Source: Asanoa sp040676615 (GTDB lineage: Bacteria > Actinomycetota > Actinomycetes > Mycobacteriales > Micromonosporaceae). Taken from it: 64,000 nt of DNA. The stretch covers positions 62,001 through 126,000 of the forward strand of contig NZ_JBFAPI010000016.1 of assembly GCF_040676615.1 (NCBI RefSeq), written 5' to 3'. A program made the translations under genes and the position numbers. The first letter of the stretch is position 1. The number at the start of each line of letters is the position of its first letter. Positions 1-10,071 of this stretch are shown one piece after another. The notes under the pieces were generated by a model. The model was not told where the DNA came from, ran no database searches, and saw nothing but the letters and a program-made list of their open reading frames with translations.

Positions 1-154
1 GGTCGATGTACGAAGCGCCCGGGATGTGACCTGCGAGATACTCATCGCGTCCGGGCGGGCCGGCAAGCGTCCAGCGGGTGTCGAGGACCGTCGTGCCGGC
101 CAGGTGGGACAGCAACTCATCGGGATCGATCGTGAGATCATCGGCGGATACCAC
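1..154 (-). CDS. Thiosulfate sulfurtransferase (rhodanese), N-terminal fragment
   Basis: Only the first 51 codons are in the window; the gene runs off the left edge. The product begins VVSADDLTIDPDELLSHL and continues with VLDTRW and then EYLAGHIPGASYID, the N-terminal rhodanese-domain pattern of two-domain sulfurtransferases (SseA type), which move sulfur from a donor to a thiophilic acceptor. The catalytic cysteine lies in the missing part. An in-frame stop at 164-166 bounds the start. GTG at 154 is the first usable codon and has a close GGAG upstream. It is divergent from ideR across a 91-bp gap. The family call is fairly secure; the exact substrate is not. Confidence 0.75.
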   Translation of the reverse strand, partial: MVSADDLTIDPDELLSHLAGTTVLDTRWTLAGPPGRDEYLAGHIPGASYID

Positions 155-245
155 GCGCTCCAGTCAACACCCGCTCCGCACCGTTCGCGGCGTCGGGGCT
201 ATCGGCGTGGCGAGGTAATATCGACAGCTAGGAGGGCCTTCTGCC

Positions 246-929
246 GTGAATCACCTTGTCGACACGACCGAGATGTATTTGCGCACCATCCTCGAGTTGG
301 AAGAGGAAGGTGTGCCGGCGCTGCGCGCCCGGATCGCCGAGCGGTTGCACCAGAGCGGCCCGACGGTCAGCCAGACGGTGGCCCGGATGGAGCGCGACGG
401 TCTGCTCACCGTCGAGGGCGACCGCCACCTGCACCTGACCGGCTTGGGCCGCGAGCAGGCGGTCTCGGTCATGCGCAAGCACCGGCTCGCCGAATTGCTG
501 CTGGTCAATGTCATCGGCATGCCCTACGAAGAGGCACACGAAGAGGCCTGTCGCTGGGAGCACGTGATGAGCGACGCGGTCGAGCAGAAGGTCTACAACC
601 TGCTCAACCGCCCGACCCGGTCCCCCTACGGCAACCCGATCCCCGGTCTCGACGCCCTCAGCGACCTGCCCATCGAGGCCGACGGCTTCGACAACAAGGA
701 GCGCAACCTGGCGTTCCCGGGGCTCACCGGCCAGGTCATAGTCCGGCGCATCTGCGAGAGCGTGCAGACCGACTCCGACGTCCTCCGCCAGTTGCACGCC
801 GCGGGCGTCGACCCCGGCGCGACCGTCACGGTCGCCCAGGAGCGTGACGGCGTGATGATCGACCGTTCGGGTGACCAGGTTCGCCTTCCCCGCGAGGTCG
901 CCTCCCGGGTCTTCGTCGCGGCCCACTGA
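246..929 (+). CDS. ideR: Iron-dependent DtxR/IdeR family transcriptional repressor
   Basis: This 227-residue protein is a DtxR-family regulator that binds Fe(II) and represses iron-uptake and siderophore genes in the cytoplasm. It has an N-terminal winged helix (about 1-70), a dimerisation/metal domain (71-140) and a C-terminal SH3-like domain (about 150-227). Both metal sites known for DtxR/IdeR are intact: His79, Glu83 and His98 for one, and Met10, Cys102, Glu105 and His106 for the other. Length matches the family. The GTG start at 246 is preceded by AGGAGGG at 230-236. It is likely the main iron regulator rather than the MntR branch, because Cys102 is kept. Confidence 0.93.
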   Translation: MNHLVDTTEMYLRTILELEEEGVPALRARIAERLHQSGPTVSQTVARMERDGLLTVEGDRHLHLTGLGREQAVSVMRKHRLAELLLVNVIGMPYEEAHEEACRWEHVMSDAVEQKVYNLLNRPTRSPYGNPIPGLDALSDLPIEADGFDNKERNLAFPGLTGQVIVRRICESVQTDSDVLRQLHAAGVDPGATVTVAQERDGVMIDRSGDQVRLPREVASRVFVAAH

Positions 930-933
930 TCCG

Positions 934-1494
934 TTAAGGCTGCTTCGGCGCCTTGGCCGTCTCGACCTCCTTGGCCAGGGCGACCAGCTTGCCGGCGAAA
1001 CTCTTCGGCGGCGCGGGCGCGTCCAACGCGCCAGTGAACCGCAGCGACATGAGCCGCTTGTCCTTGGTGAGCCAGCAGATCTCCACCCCGGCGCCGGCGT
1101 CCTTCGCGGCGGCGACCGGCGCCTGGTAGGCCGCCAGCCCGAGGTTCTTGATCGCGGTCGCGCCCTTGTCGGGCATCACGTCGGTCTTGAAGACGTCGGC
1201 GTCGGCGGACGTCTTGCTGATCGCCAGCGTGAGGTCGGGCAGGTCGGCGTCGTCCGACTGCACGACGCAGGTCGTCGTCTGCGCACTCTGACTGGCCGCG
1301 GCGACATCGAAGCGGGCACCGATCGCCTTCTCGATCGCGTCGTAGTCGAAGAACACGCACGCCCCGCCGGCCGTCGCGGCCGGATAGCTCGTGCGCACGG
1401 GCGTCGTGTCCCGTTCGGGGACCGGGTCGCTCGAGCACCCGCCGACCGCCGCCAGACTCACCACGACGCCGAGGCAGACCAGGTGGGAGCCCAT
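934..1494 (-). CDS. Predicted lipoprotein, DUF3558-like
   Basis: This 186-residue protein has a short hydrophobic leader ending in a lipobox (LAAVGGC, Cys20), so it is probably a lipid-anchored surface protein. The mature part has a CVFFDY segment followed by an IEKAIG helix and three more cysteines, resembling the DUF3558 group of actinobacterial lipoproteins; that link is a weak resemblance. No catalytic motif is visible. The ATG at 1494 was chosen because it places the leader correctly; the frame stays open upstream but encodes low-complexity sequence. It converges with ideR, whose stop is 4 bp away. Confidence 0.7.
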   Translation of the reverse strand: MGSHLVCLGVVVSLAAVGGCSSDPVPERDTTPVRTSYPAATAGGACVFFDYDAIEKAIGARFDVAAASQSAQTTTCVVQSDDADLPDLTLAISKTSADADVFKTDVMPDKGATAIKNLGLAAYQAPVAAAKDAGAGVEICWLTKDKRLMSLRFTGALDAPAPPKSFAGKLVALAKEVETAKAPKQP

Positions 1495-2075
1495 TCTGGA
1501 CGCTCCGGCGGCGTGGGCGGGGGCGGGTTCGCTGTGGCGGCTACGCGGCAGGACCACAACGACTCCTCGGTCGACTGGCTGATCAGCACGGGAGGGCACC
1601 GCCGGAAAAGATACGACGTCAACGACCGGCGCGGAAGTCCGGGTTGTCCGTCGAGTGGTGTCGGCCCGGACGCCGCGATGCTGTGTGTCGGCGGCTCTGG
1701 GGCGCGATGCCGGCTGGGCGCGGCACGGACCGGAGGCGCGGCACCAACCTGGGGCACGGCGCGGACCGGGGCGCAGCGCGGACCGGGGCACGGCGCGGAC
1801 CGGGACGCGGCATCAGCCCGGGGCGCGGCGCGGACCGGAGACGCGGCACCGACCCGCCCTGGCCTGTGTGCGCAGTCCGGCGCTTCGCGCGCTTAGCCCG
1901 GCACCTTGCTCTACACCCCTGCGGGAAGCGCCCAAAAGCGGCAGGCGCTTCCCGCAGGGGTGCAGAGCAAAGCCTTGCGAACTGCCCGCGGGTCGCGCGG
2001 GGCACGGTTGGGGACTGGCGCGCCTGGGGAAGGGCGCCGCTGTGCGTGGCGTCGGCGCTGGCCTGCGGACGTGGG
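1495..2075. other. Gene-free interval with degenerate GC-rich repeats
   Basis: This 581-bp gap separates the lipoprotein start from the end of lhgO. From about 1722 to 1852 it holds degenerate copies of an 18-bp-like unit around GCGCGGACCGGGGCACG. All reading frames through it give Arg/Gly/Pro-rich low-complexity translations, so I do not call a gene. The lipoprotein promoter should lie just above 1494, but I see no clear -35/-10 pair. Confidence 0.6.
1906..1970. repeat. Long near-perfect inverted repeat (27-bp arms)
   Basis: The arms at 1906-1932 and 1944-1970 pair at 26 of 27 positions (mismatch 1913/1963) around an 11-nt loop. The arm core is CACCCCTGCGGGAAGCGCC. It lies about 105 bp beyond the lhgO stop with no U-tract, so a simple terminator is not the obvious reading. 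The form suits an extragenic palindromic repeat. Only this one copy was seen in the window. Confidence 0.85.
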
Positions 2076-3269
2076 CTAAGCCGGTAGCTGGGCCACGATG
2101 TGTTTGGCGATCTCCAGCGAGCTGGTCGCTGCCGGTGACGGGGCGTTGAGCACGTGGACCTGGCGGTCGCGGGCGACGATCAAGAAGTCGTCGACCAGTG
2201 CGCCGTCGCGGGCGATGGCCTGGGCGCGCACGCCGGCGCCGGCCGGGACCAGGTCGGCCTCGGTGACCGCTGGCACGAGGCGGGCCAGGCTTTCGGCGAA
2301 GAGGCGGCGGCTCAACGAACGGCGTACCTCGGTCAGGCCGTAGCGGTAGTGCTTGCGTGCGAGGCGCCACAGGCCGCCGTAGCCGATGAGGTCTGCGACG
2401 TCTCTGGGGTTGACCTTGCTCCAGCGGTAACCCTCCCGGGCCAGCGCGAGCACGGCGTTGGGTCCGGCGTGGACGGTGCCGTCGATCATGCGGGTCAGGT
2501 GGACGCCGAGGAACGGGAACTGCGGGTCGGGTACCGGGTAGATCAAGCCCCGGACCAGCCCACGCCGCTCAGGTGTCAGTTCGAAGTATTCACCCCTGAA
2601 GGGGACGATTCGGGCAGGCGGCTCGACCCCAGCCATGCGGGCGACCCGATCGGCCTGCAGGCCGGCGCAGTTGATCAGCACGTCGGCGGTGACGTCGCCG
2701 GCGTCGGTGTGCACGACCTGCTCGCGACCTCCGCCCGCGGCAGCCGCGATGCCGGTGACCTTGGTGCCAAGGCGCAGGTCGCCGCCGGCCTTCTCGACCA
2801 GGTCGGCGAGCGTGGTGCAGACGGCGGCGAAGTCGACGATGCCGGTCGAGTCGACCCGCAGCGCCTCGACGCAGCGGATCTCGGGTTCGAACTCCTTGGC
2901 CTCGGCCGGGCCGACCAGCCGGGCGGGGAGGCCGTTGGCGACCGCGCGTTCGTGCAGCGCGCGCAGCCGGGGCACCTCGGACTCGTCGGCCGCCACGATC
3001 AGCTTGCCGCAGACCTCGTGGGCGATGCCGTGCGTCGCGCAGAAGTCGACCATGGACGCCCGGCCGGCGGCGCAGAGGCTGGCCTTGAGGCTGCCCGGCT
3101 TGTAGTAGACCCCGGCGTGGATCACGCCCGAGTTGTGCCCGGTCTGGTGCGCCGCGACCCGCGGCTCCTTGTCGATCACGGTGACCGACGCGTCCGGGTG
3201 GTCGAGGGTGATCCGGTGCGCGGTGGCCAACCCGACGATGCCGGCCCCGACGACGACGTACCGAGTCAT
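2076..3269 (-). CDS. lhgO: L-2-hydroxyglutarate oxidase (FAD-dependent)
   Basis: This 397-residue FAD enzyme oxidises L-2-hydroxyglutarate to 2-oxoglutarate, feeding electrons to the respiratory chain. The N-terminal dinucleotide motif VVVGAGIVGLATA (residues 5-17) and the following HNSGVIHAGVYYKPGSLKA segment are characteristic of LhgO/YgaF within the DAO family. ATG at 3269 has an AAGG upstream and gives the usual family length of about 400. The DUF5522 gene ends 10 bp upstream of this start, so the two are probably co-transcribed. Confidence 0.9.
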   Translation of the reverse strand: MTRYVVVGAGIVGLATAHRITLDHPDASVTVIDKEPRVAAHQTGHNSGVIHAGVYYKPGSLKASLCAAGRASMVDFCATHGIAHEVCGKLIVAADESEVPRLRALHERAVANGLPARLVGPAEAKEFEPEIRCVEALRVDSTGIVDFAAVCTTLADLVEKAGGDLRLGTKVTGIAAAAGGGREQVVHTDAGDVTADVLINCAGLQADRVARMAGVEPPARIVPFRGEYFELTPERRGLVRGLIYPVPDPQFPFLGVHLTRMIDGTVHAGPNAVLALAREGYRWSKVNPRDVADLIGYGGLWRLARKHYRYGLTEVRRSLSRRLFAESLARLVPAVTEADLVPAGAGVRAQAIARDGALVDDFLIVARDRQVHVLNAPSPAATSSLEIAKHIVAQLPA

Positions 3270-3279
3270 GGCGCGAACC

Positions 3280-3510
3280 TTATTTCACGTACGGACAATG
3301 CCGGCAGCCCCGGCCGCAACAGGTGCCGCGCGCCGCGAGGAAGCCGGCCGAAAGGACGAACAGGCCTGTCCGCGGGTCGAGATATCCGGCCGAACCGGCG
3401 GCCAGCGCAGCATTGTGGGCGGTCAGGATCTCGGCCCGATAGGCGGCGTCGGCGGGCATCCGGCTCTCGTGCGGTTGGCTCAGCTCACGCTCACCGTCGG
3501 CTGTCGCCAC
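3280..3510 (-). CDS. DUF5522 family small cysteine-rich protein
   Basis: This 76-residue protein ends in a compact motif: GYLDPRTGLFVLSAGFLAAR, then GTCCGRGCRHCPY. This is the signature of DUF5522, a small family with a Cys-Cys-x3-Cys-x2-Cys cluster that could bind metal. Function is unknown. The GTG start at 3510 gives a short polar N-terminus. It is the upstream gene of a likely two-gene unit with lhgO. Confidence 0.8.
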   Translation of the reverse strand: MATADGERELSQPHESRMPADAAYRAEILTAHNAALAAGSAGYLDPRTGLFVLSAGFLAARGTCCGRGCRHCPYVK

Positions 3511-3622
3511 GTCACCACCCGTACCCTATCGGACCTATCGGACCTGTCGTCCGCTGCCTTAACCGCCCTCGCCGGTTATATCCCAAGAGGCATCATCCGT
3601 ACGACGAGAGGGCGCCACCGGC

Positions 3623-3937
3623 ATGACCACGACGCAGCAGCCCGCACACCAACCCCTGCGCGAAGACCTGGCCGACCTCGCCCAGACCGGCGTTCCGGGC
3701 CAGGCGCGCCCGTTCGACCTGCGCGAGACGGGTGCATTCGTCGATCGGGAGCCGGTGCTCGAGGTGCTGATGTCGGTGCGCCGGGTCGACGGTGGGCCGC
3801 CGTACCCGGCCATGTATCTGGGTCCGATCGCGGAGCCGGCGCTCGCCCGCGCCCAGGACGGCTTGGCCTTCGCTGCCCGGATCGACCCTCAGTGTCCGGA
3901 TCGGGTCTTCGTCGACTGGACCGCCTGCGCCGCATAG
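3623..3937 (+). CDS. Hypothetical protein
   Basis: I do not recognise this 104-residue protein. It is soluble, with no signal peptide, membrane segment or cysteine cluster; the C-terminal half is hydrophobic/acidic (VLEVLMSVRRVDGG, then AMYLGPIAEPALARAQDG and RVFVDWTACAA). Codon use is like its neighbours. The ATG at 3623 follows a purine-rich GAGAGGGCG stretch. A same-strand small gene follows 29 bp later. It may be a small lineage-specific protein. Confidence 0.6.
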   Translation: MTTTQQPAHQPLREDLADLAQTGVPGQARPFDLRETGAFVDREPVLEVLMSVRRVDGGPPYPAMYLGPIAEPALARAQDGLAFAARIDPQCPDRVFVDWTACAA

Positions 3938-3966
3938 CCGCTGGTCGGTTGGGTAACGGTCGAACT

Positions 3967-4272
3967 ATGGAGACCACTTGGAAGCCCGTCAAAGAGGGCG
4001 ACGAAGGAACCCTGTCGAGCGGCGAGAAGCGCAGCCTCCCGGACTCTGCCTACGCGTTCCCCGACAAGCGCAAGGAGCCGCTGACCGACGCCGATCACGT
4101 GCGGAACGCGATCGCGCGCTTCGACCAGGTCAAGGGCGTCACCGACAAGGAACGCGACCAGGCATTCGCCAACTTGCGGAAGGCGGCCAAGCACTTCGAC
4201 ATCGACATGACCGAGACCGACTGGCACCAGCTGGGCAAGCGCCCGCACACCGACAACCCGACCCAGTCGTGA
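3967..4272 (+). CDS. DUF6582 family protein
   Basis: This 101-residue soluble protein contains LPDSAYAFPDKRKEPLTDAD, then HVRNAIARFDQVKGV and a C-terminal AAKHFDIDM..W segment, the pattern of DUF6582, a small family found in chromosomes and phages and of unknown function. The HVRNAIARFDQV helix followed by a KERDQAFANLRKAAKHFDID helix looks like a compact helical fold. ATG 3967 is the only sensible start, because the frame upstream overlaps the previous gene. It ends at a strong bidirectional terminator. Confidence 0.75.
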   Translation: METTWKPVKEGDEGTLSSGEKRSLPDSAYAFPDKRKEPLTDADHVRNAIARFDQVKGVTDKERDQAFANLRKAAKHFDIDMTETDWHQLGKRPHTDNPTQS

Positions 4273-4280
4273 ACGAAACC

Positions 4281-4308
4281 GTCCCCCGGGCGTAGGCGCC
4301 CGGGGGAC
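4281..4308. terminator. Bidirectional rho-independent-like terminator
   Basis: There is a perfect 12-bp stem, GTCCCCCGGGCG (4281-4292) pairing with 4297-4308, with a TAGG loop. It lies between the convergent DUF6582 gene and nrdJ. GAAC/GTTC and GAAA/TTTC extensions on both sides lengthen the dyad. Confidence 0.85.
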
Positions 4309-4326
4309 GAATTTCGGTTCAGCGGG

Positions 4327-7239
<2,913 letters not shown>

Positions 7240-7277
7240 GTCACCTGCCCCCTCGTTTACGAACACAATCAAAAGCT

Positions 7278-7781
7278 CTACTTGGTACGCGTTTCCGCGT
7301 TGACAACCGCAGCAGCGGTGCCCTCGAGTCGCGCCGCGGCGGCAGCGCGCAGCGCCTCGATCTCGGTTTCGAAGTCGCTCAGGGACTCGAACGAGCGGTA
7401 GACGCTCGCGAAGCGCAGGTAGGCCACCTCGTCGAGGTCGCGCAGCGGGCCGAGGATGGCGAGCCCCACGTCGTGGCTCGGGACCTCGGCAGCCCCCTTG
7501 GCGCGGACGGTCTCCTCGACCTTCTGTGCCAGCAGCGCGATCGAGTCTTCGTCGACCGGCCGCCCCTGGCACGCCTTGCGCACGCCTGTGACGATCTTGG
7601 TGCGGCTGAACGGCTCGGTGACGCCACTGCGCTTGACCACGGCGAGGACGGCTTCCTCGACGGTGGTGAACCGCTTGCCGCACTCGGGGCATGACCGGCG
7701 TCGCCGGATCAGCTGGCCGTCGTCGGCCTCGCGCGAGTCGACGACCCGCGAGTCGGGGTGTCGGCAGTAAGGACAACGCAT
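7278..7781 (-). CDS. nrdR: Transcriptional repressor of ribonucleotide reductase genes
   Basis: This 167-residue NrdR has an N-terminal zinc ribbon with Cys3, Cys6, Cys31 and Cys34 and an ATP-cone domain (about 50-140; VVKRSGVTEPFSRTKI) that senses ATP/dATP. It represses RNR operons when dATP is high. The C-terminus carries a short Ala-rich extension. It is the first gene of the nrdR-nrdJ operon and is probably autoregulated through the boxes at 7974-8015. Confidence 0.96.
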   Translation of the reverse strand: MRCPYCRHPDSRVVDSREADDGQLIRRRRSCPECGKRFTTVEEAVLAVVKRSGVTEPFSRTKIVTGVRKACQGRPVDEDSIALLAQKVEETVRAKGAAEVPSHDVGLAILGPLRDLDEVAYLRFASVYRSFESLSDFETEIEALRAAAAARLEGTAAAVVNAETRTK

Positions 7782-7973
7782 CGCCGACCCTCCTCTCCTG
7801 AACTGATCCCGCGGGCCACGCTAGTGGGCCCGTATGACAGTTTTGGCGGCGCCGACCGCGCCGCTCCCGCCGCCGATTCCGCACACGCCTCTGGACAACG
7901 GCCAACCACCACCGGTGGACACCGCTGTGCACAACTTGTGGGAAAGGTGTGGGCAACCCTGCCGAGTCTACCC

Positions 7974-8015
7974 CTACCTGTGGACAACTTACATACCTGT
8001 AACTACTACATCTAG
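7974..8015 (-). promoter_or_regulatory. Tandem NrdR boxes
   Basis: A strong box, CTACATCTAG (8006-8015, inside ACTACTACATCTAGGGGT), and a degenerate one, CTACCTGTGG (7974-7983), start exactly 32 bp apart, about three helical turns. This is the paired spacing expected for NrdR. The stronger one overlaps the predicted start of transcription. Confidence 0.65.
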
Positions 8016-8022
8016 GGGTTCG

Positions 8023-8051
8023 ACCGTAGGCGGCCCACGTCGCGGGGTCAA
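8023..8051 (-). promoter_or_regulatory. Predicted sigma-70-type promoter of nrdR-nrdJ
   Basis: Read on the minus strand, TTGACC (8051-8046) and TACGGT (8028-8023) are separated by 17 bp, a good actinobacterial housekeeping promoter. Transcription would begin near 8016 and leave a leader of about 235 nt before nrdR. Confidence 0.6.
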
Positions 8052-8595
8052 GTTGAGCGGGCGTGTCGCGACTGCCACGTTTCTGTCCCAGCGTGGTTGG
8101 AGTGACTCCTGTGACCCGCCACACGACGCCAAGTGGCGCGGCCGAACCCGCCCTCCAGGCCGCTCCGGCCTGGCCATCAAAAGATCGATCCCGACCGACA
8201 CGTGCGGGGTCTCAACGACTCGCTCCGAAGCCACAGCGGCGTGATGGACACAACCCCGCCCGCCACCCCCCAATGCCGCCGCCCTCGCCTATCCGGCAAC
8301 CCGACCTCACGGCCACGCCCAGCCCCGACGCCACGCAAAGCCCGACCTCGCAGCCACGCACAGCCCGCAGCCCGACCTCGCAGCCACGCACAGCCCGCAG
8401 CCCGACCTCGCAGCCACGCACAGCCCGCAGCCCGACCTCGCAGCCACGCACAGCCCCAACCTGCGGCCACGCACAGCCCCAACCTCGCAGCCACGCACAG
8501 CCCCAACCTCGCGGCCGCGCACGCCCCCGGCAGACCCCCAGCGCCCTGCCAGCCCGACCGAACCCGCCCACCGCGGGCGACGGCGTGTGCCGCTC
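8052..8595. other. Gene-free interval containing a 30-bp minisatellite
   Basis: No gene is supported between the nrdR promoter and the end of the LysM gene. The first 280 bp show nothing clear beyond a short CAGGCCG-CTC-CGGCCTG hairpin near 8152-8170. The rest is occupied by tandem repeats (8336-8515). Long open frames through the repeats are low-complexity and occur on both strands. Confidence 0.6.
8336..8515. repeat. Minisatellite: 30-bp unit x4 plus 23-24-bp variants
   Basis: Four nearly identical 30-bp units begin at 8341, 8371, 8401 and 8431, built around CAGCCACGCACAGCCC. They are followed by about three shorter 23-24-bp versions to 8515. There are no spacers between units, so this is not a CRISPR array. 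Confidence 0.9.
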
Positions 8596-8961
8596 CTACT
8601 CGGCCGGCAGGATCAACTCCTGGCCCGCGTACACGATGTAGCCGTCAAGGTTGTTGAGGCGGCGGATCTCGTCGATCACGGCGAACGGAACCACGCTGGG
8701 CCGGTAGCGGGCCGCCACCGACCAGAGGGTGTCGCCGGGTTGGACCACCGCTATCGCGGGTGGGCCGGCCGGATCGGCGGCCTGGGAGGCCGGCGAGAGC
8801 AGCGCGGCCACGCCGCCCACCAGCGCTAGGAACAGGGCGACCAGCACCAGCCGGCCGCGGCGGGTCAAGCGCAGATGTGGCTTTGGTCGGCGGAGCGCGC
8901 GGCTCGCCGGGCGCCTTCGTAGACCGCCTGCCACACCACCCGAAATGCCGACCACGCTCAT
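8596..8961 (-). CDS. LysM-domain cell-wall protein, SOS-linked (chiZ position)
   Basis: This 121-residue protein has a basic N-terminus, one membrane segment (LVLVALFLALVGGVAALL, about 35-52) and a C-terminal LysM domain (VVQPGDTLWSVAARY...LNNLDGYIVYAGQELILP), which binds peptidoglycan. Its place, divergent from lexA and next to nrdR, matches Mycobacterium Rv2719c/ChiZ, an SOS-induced wall protein that delays division; by inference it has a similar role. It lacks an obvious hydrolase domain, so it may only bind. ATG 8961 lies 15 bp from a perfect LexA box, so damage induction is likely. Confidence 0.85.
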   Translation of the reverse strand: MSVVGISGGVAGGLRRRPASRALRRPKPHLRLTRRGRLVLVALFLALVGGVAALLSPASQAADPAGPPAIAVVQPGDTLWSVAARYRPSVVPFAVIDEIRRLNNLDGYIVYAGQELILPAE

Positions 8962-8975
8962 CCCGACCCCCAAGA

Positions 8976-8991
8976 TCGAACGCCAGTTCGA
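8976..8991. promoter_or_regulatory. LexA-binding SOS box 1
   Basis: TCGAACGCCAGTTCGA is a perfect palindromic CGAAC-N4-GTTCG box. It is placed to repress the LysM gene immediately to its left. Confidence 0.92.
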
Positions 8992-9015
8992 TAGTACGGA
9001 CGTACGATGGTTTAT

Positions 9016-9031
9016 CAGAACAGGCGTTCGG
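9016..9031. promoter_or_regulatory. LexA-binding SOS box 2
   Basis: AGAACAGGCGTTCGG contains GAAC-N4-GTTC (9018-9029), one outer position off consensus. It lies 40 bp from box 1 on the lexA side of the divergent region, suggesting separate control of lexA. Confidence 0.8.
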
Positions 9032-9164
9032 ATGTCGACCCCAAACGCGCGACACGCCGGGCGCGGATGTCGTACAGATGTTTGAAACTGTCTCAACCCA
9101 CCGATACGGTCATGGTCACCCCAACCGCGAATTAGGGCATCACAGCCGACCAGGGAGGACGGAC

Positions 9165-9956
9165 GTGTCGACCGACGACCGGGCGAGCCGGCAGCACCAA
9201 CCGCAGAGAATCGCGTCCGAAGCCGCGTCGCCGAGCACCCGCAAGCGGGGTGCTGCCCGGGCACGCGCCGCTACGTCTGAGGTCAGAGCCGTGGCGCCGG
9301 TTGTGAGCAGCTTCCCCGACGTGACCGCCGCCGAGCTGACCGCCCGGCAGCGACGAATTCTCGAATTCATCCGTGACTGGGTGGATCGCTACGGCTACCC
9401 ACCCAGCGTGCGCGAGATCGGCGAGGCGGTCGGGCTGGTGTCGCCGTCGAGCGTGGCCTATCAGCTCAAGGAGTTGGAGCGAAAGGGTTTCCTGCGCCGC
9501 GACCCCAACCGCCCGCGCGCCGTCGACGTGCGGCAGCCGTCCGACCTGGTCGACGAGGAGACGGCGCGGGCGCAGCGGCCGGCACCGGCCTACGTGCCGA
9601 TGCTGGGTGCGATCGCCGCCGGTGGGCCGATCCTCGCCGAGCAGGCCATCGAAGACGTCTTCCCGCTCCCCCGGGAACTCGTCGGCGAAGGCGAGGTCTT
9701 CATGCTCCACGTCAAGGGCGACTCGATGCTCGAGGCCGCCATCTGCGACGGCGACTGGGTGGTCGTCCGCCAGCAGCCGACGGCCAACAACGGCGAGATC
9801 GTGGCGGCGATGCTCGACGGCGAGGCAACGGTCAAGACCTTCCAGCGCCGCGACGGCCACGTCTGGCTGATGCCGCGTAACCCCGCGTTCGACCCGATCA
9901 ACGGCGACGAGGCCACCATCATGGGCCGCGTCGTGGCGGTCCTGCGCCGCATCTGA
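9165..9956 (+). CDS. lexA: SOS-response repressor LexA
   Basis: This 263-residue protein represses DNA-damage genes and is cut after RecA activation. It has an N-terminal winged helix (about 57-125; LTARQRRILEFIRDWVDRYG) and a C-terminal S24 peptidase domain. The cleavage bond is Ala152-Gly153; Ser187 (KGDSML) and Lys224 (ATVKTF) form the catalytic pair. The first ~50 residues are a basic, disordered tail typical of actinobacterial LexA. The GTG at 9165 has GGGAGG 6 bp upstream; an upstream open frame exists but crosses the operators. It is probably autoregulated by box 2. Confidence 0.96.
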   Translation: MSTDDRASRQHQPQRIASEAASPSTRKRGAARARAATSEVRAVAPVVSSFPDVTAAELTARQRRILEFIRDWVDRYGYPPSVREIGEAVGLVSPSSVAYQLKELERKGFLRRDPNRPRAVDVRQPSDLVDEETARAQRPAPAYVPMLGAIAAGGPILAEQAIEDVFPLPRELVGEGEVFMLHVKGDSMLEAAICDGDWVVVRQQPTANNGEIVAAMLDGEATVKTFQRRDGHVWLMPRNPAFDPINGDEATIMGRVVAVLRRI

Positions 9957-9967
9957 CGACACAGTTC

Positions 9968-9998
9968 GGGGCCTGCCACCACCAACCCGGCAGGCCCC
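9968..9998 (+). terminator. lexA terminator hairpin
   Basis: GGGGCCTGCC (9968-9977) pairs perfectly with 9989-9998 across an 11-nt loop, 12 bp after the lexA stop. There is no long U-tract, as is usual in this GC range. Confidence 0.85.
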
Positions 9999-10071
9999 GC
10001 AACACCCGTCAACCCCGCAGCCAGACGGTCCGCGCGACCACAGTGGCCACGCCACAGCGGACGAAGAAGGG

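Noticed and set aside
7240..7277. Cobalamin riboswitch before nrdJ
   Set aside because: Only 38 bp separate nrdR and nrdJ, and the leader upstream of nrdR has no B12-box-like sequence that I can see.
8336..8515. CRISPR array or coding repeat
   Set aside because: No spacers; unit length shifts from 30 to 23-24 bp; open frames occur on several strands and are low-complexity.
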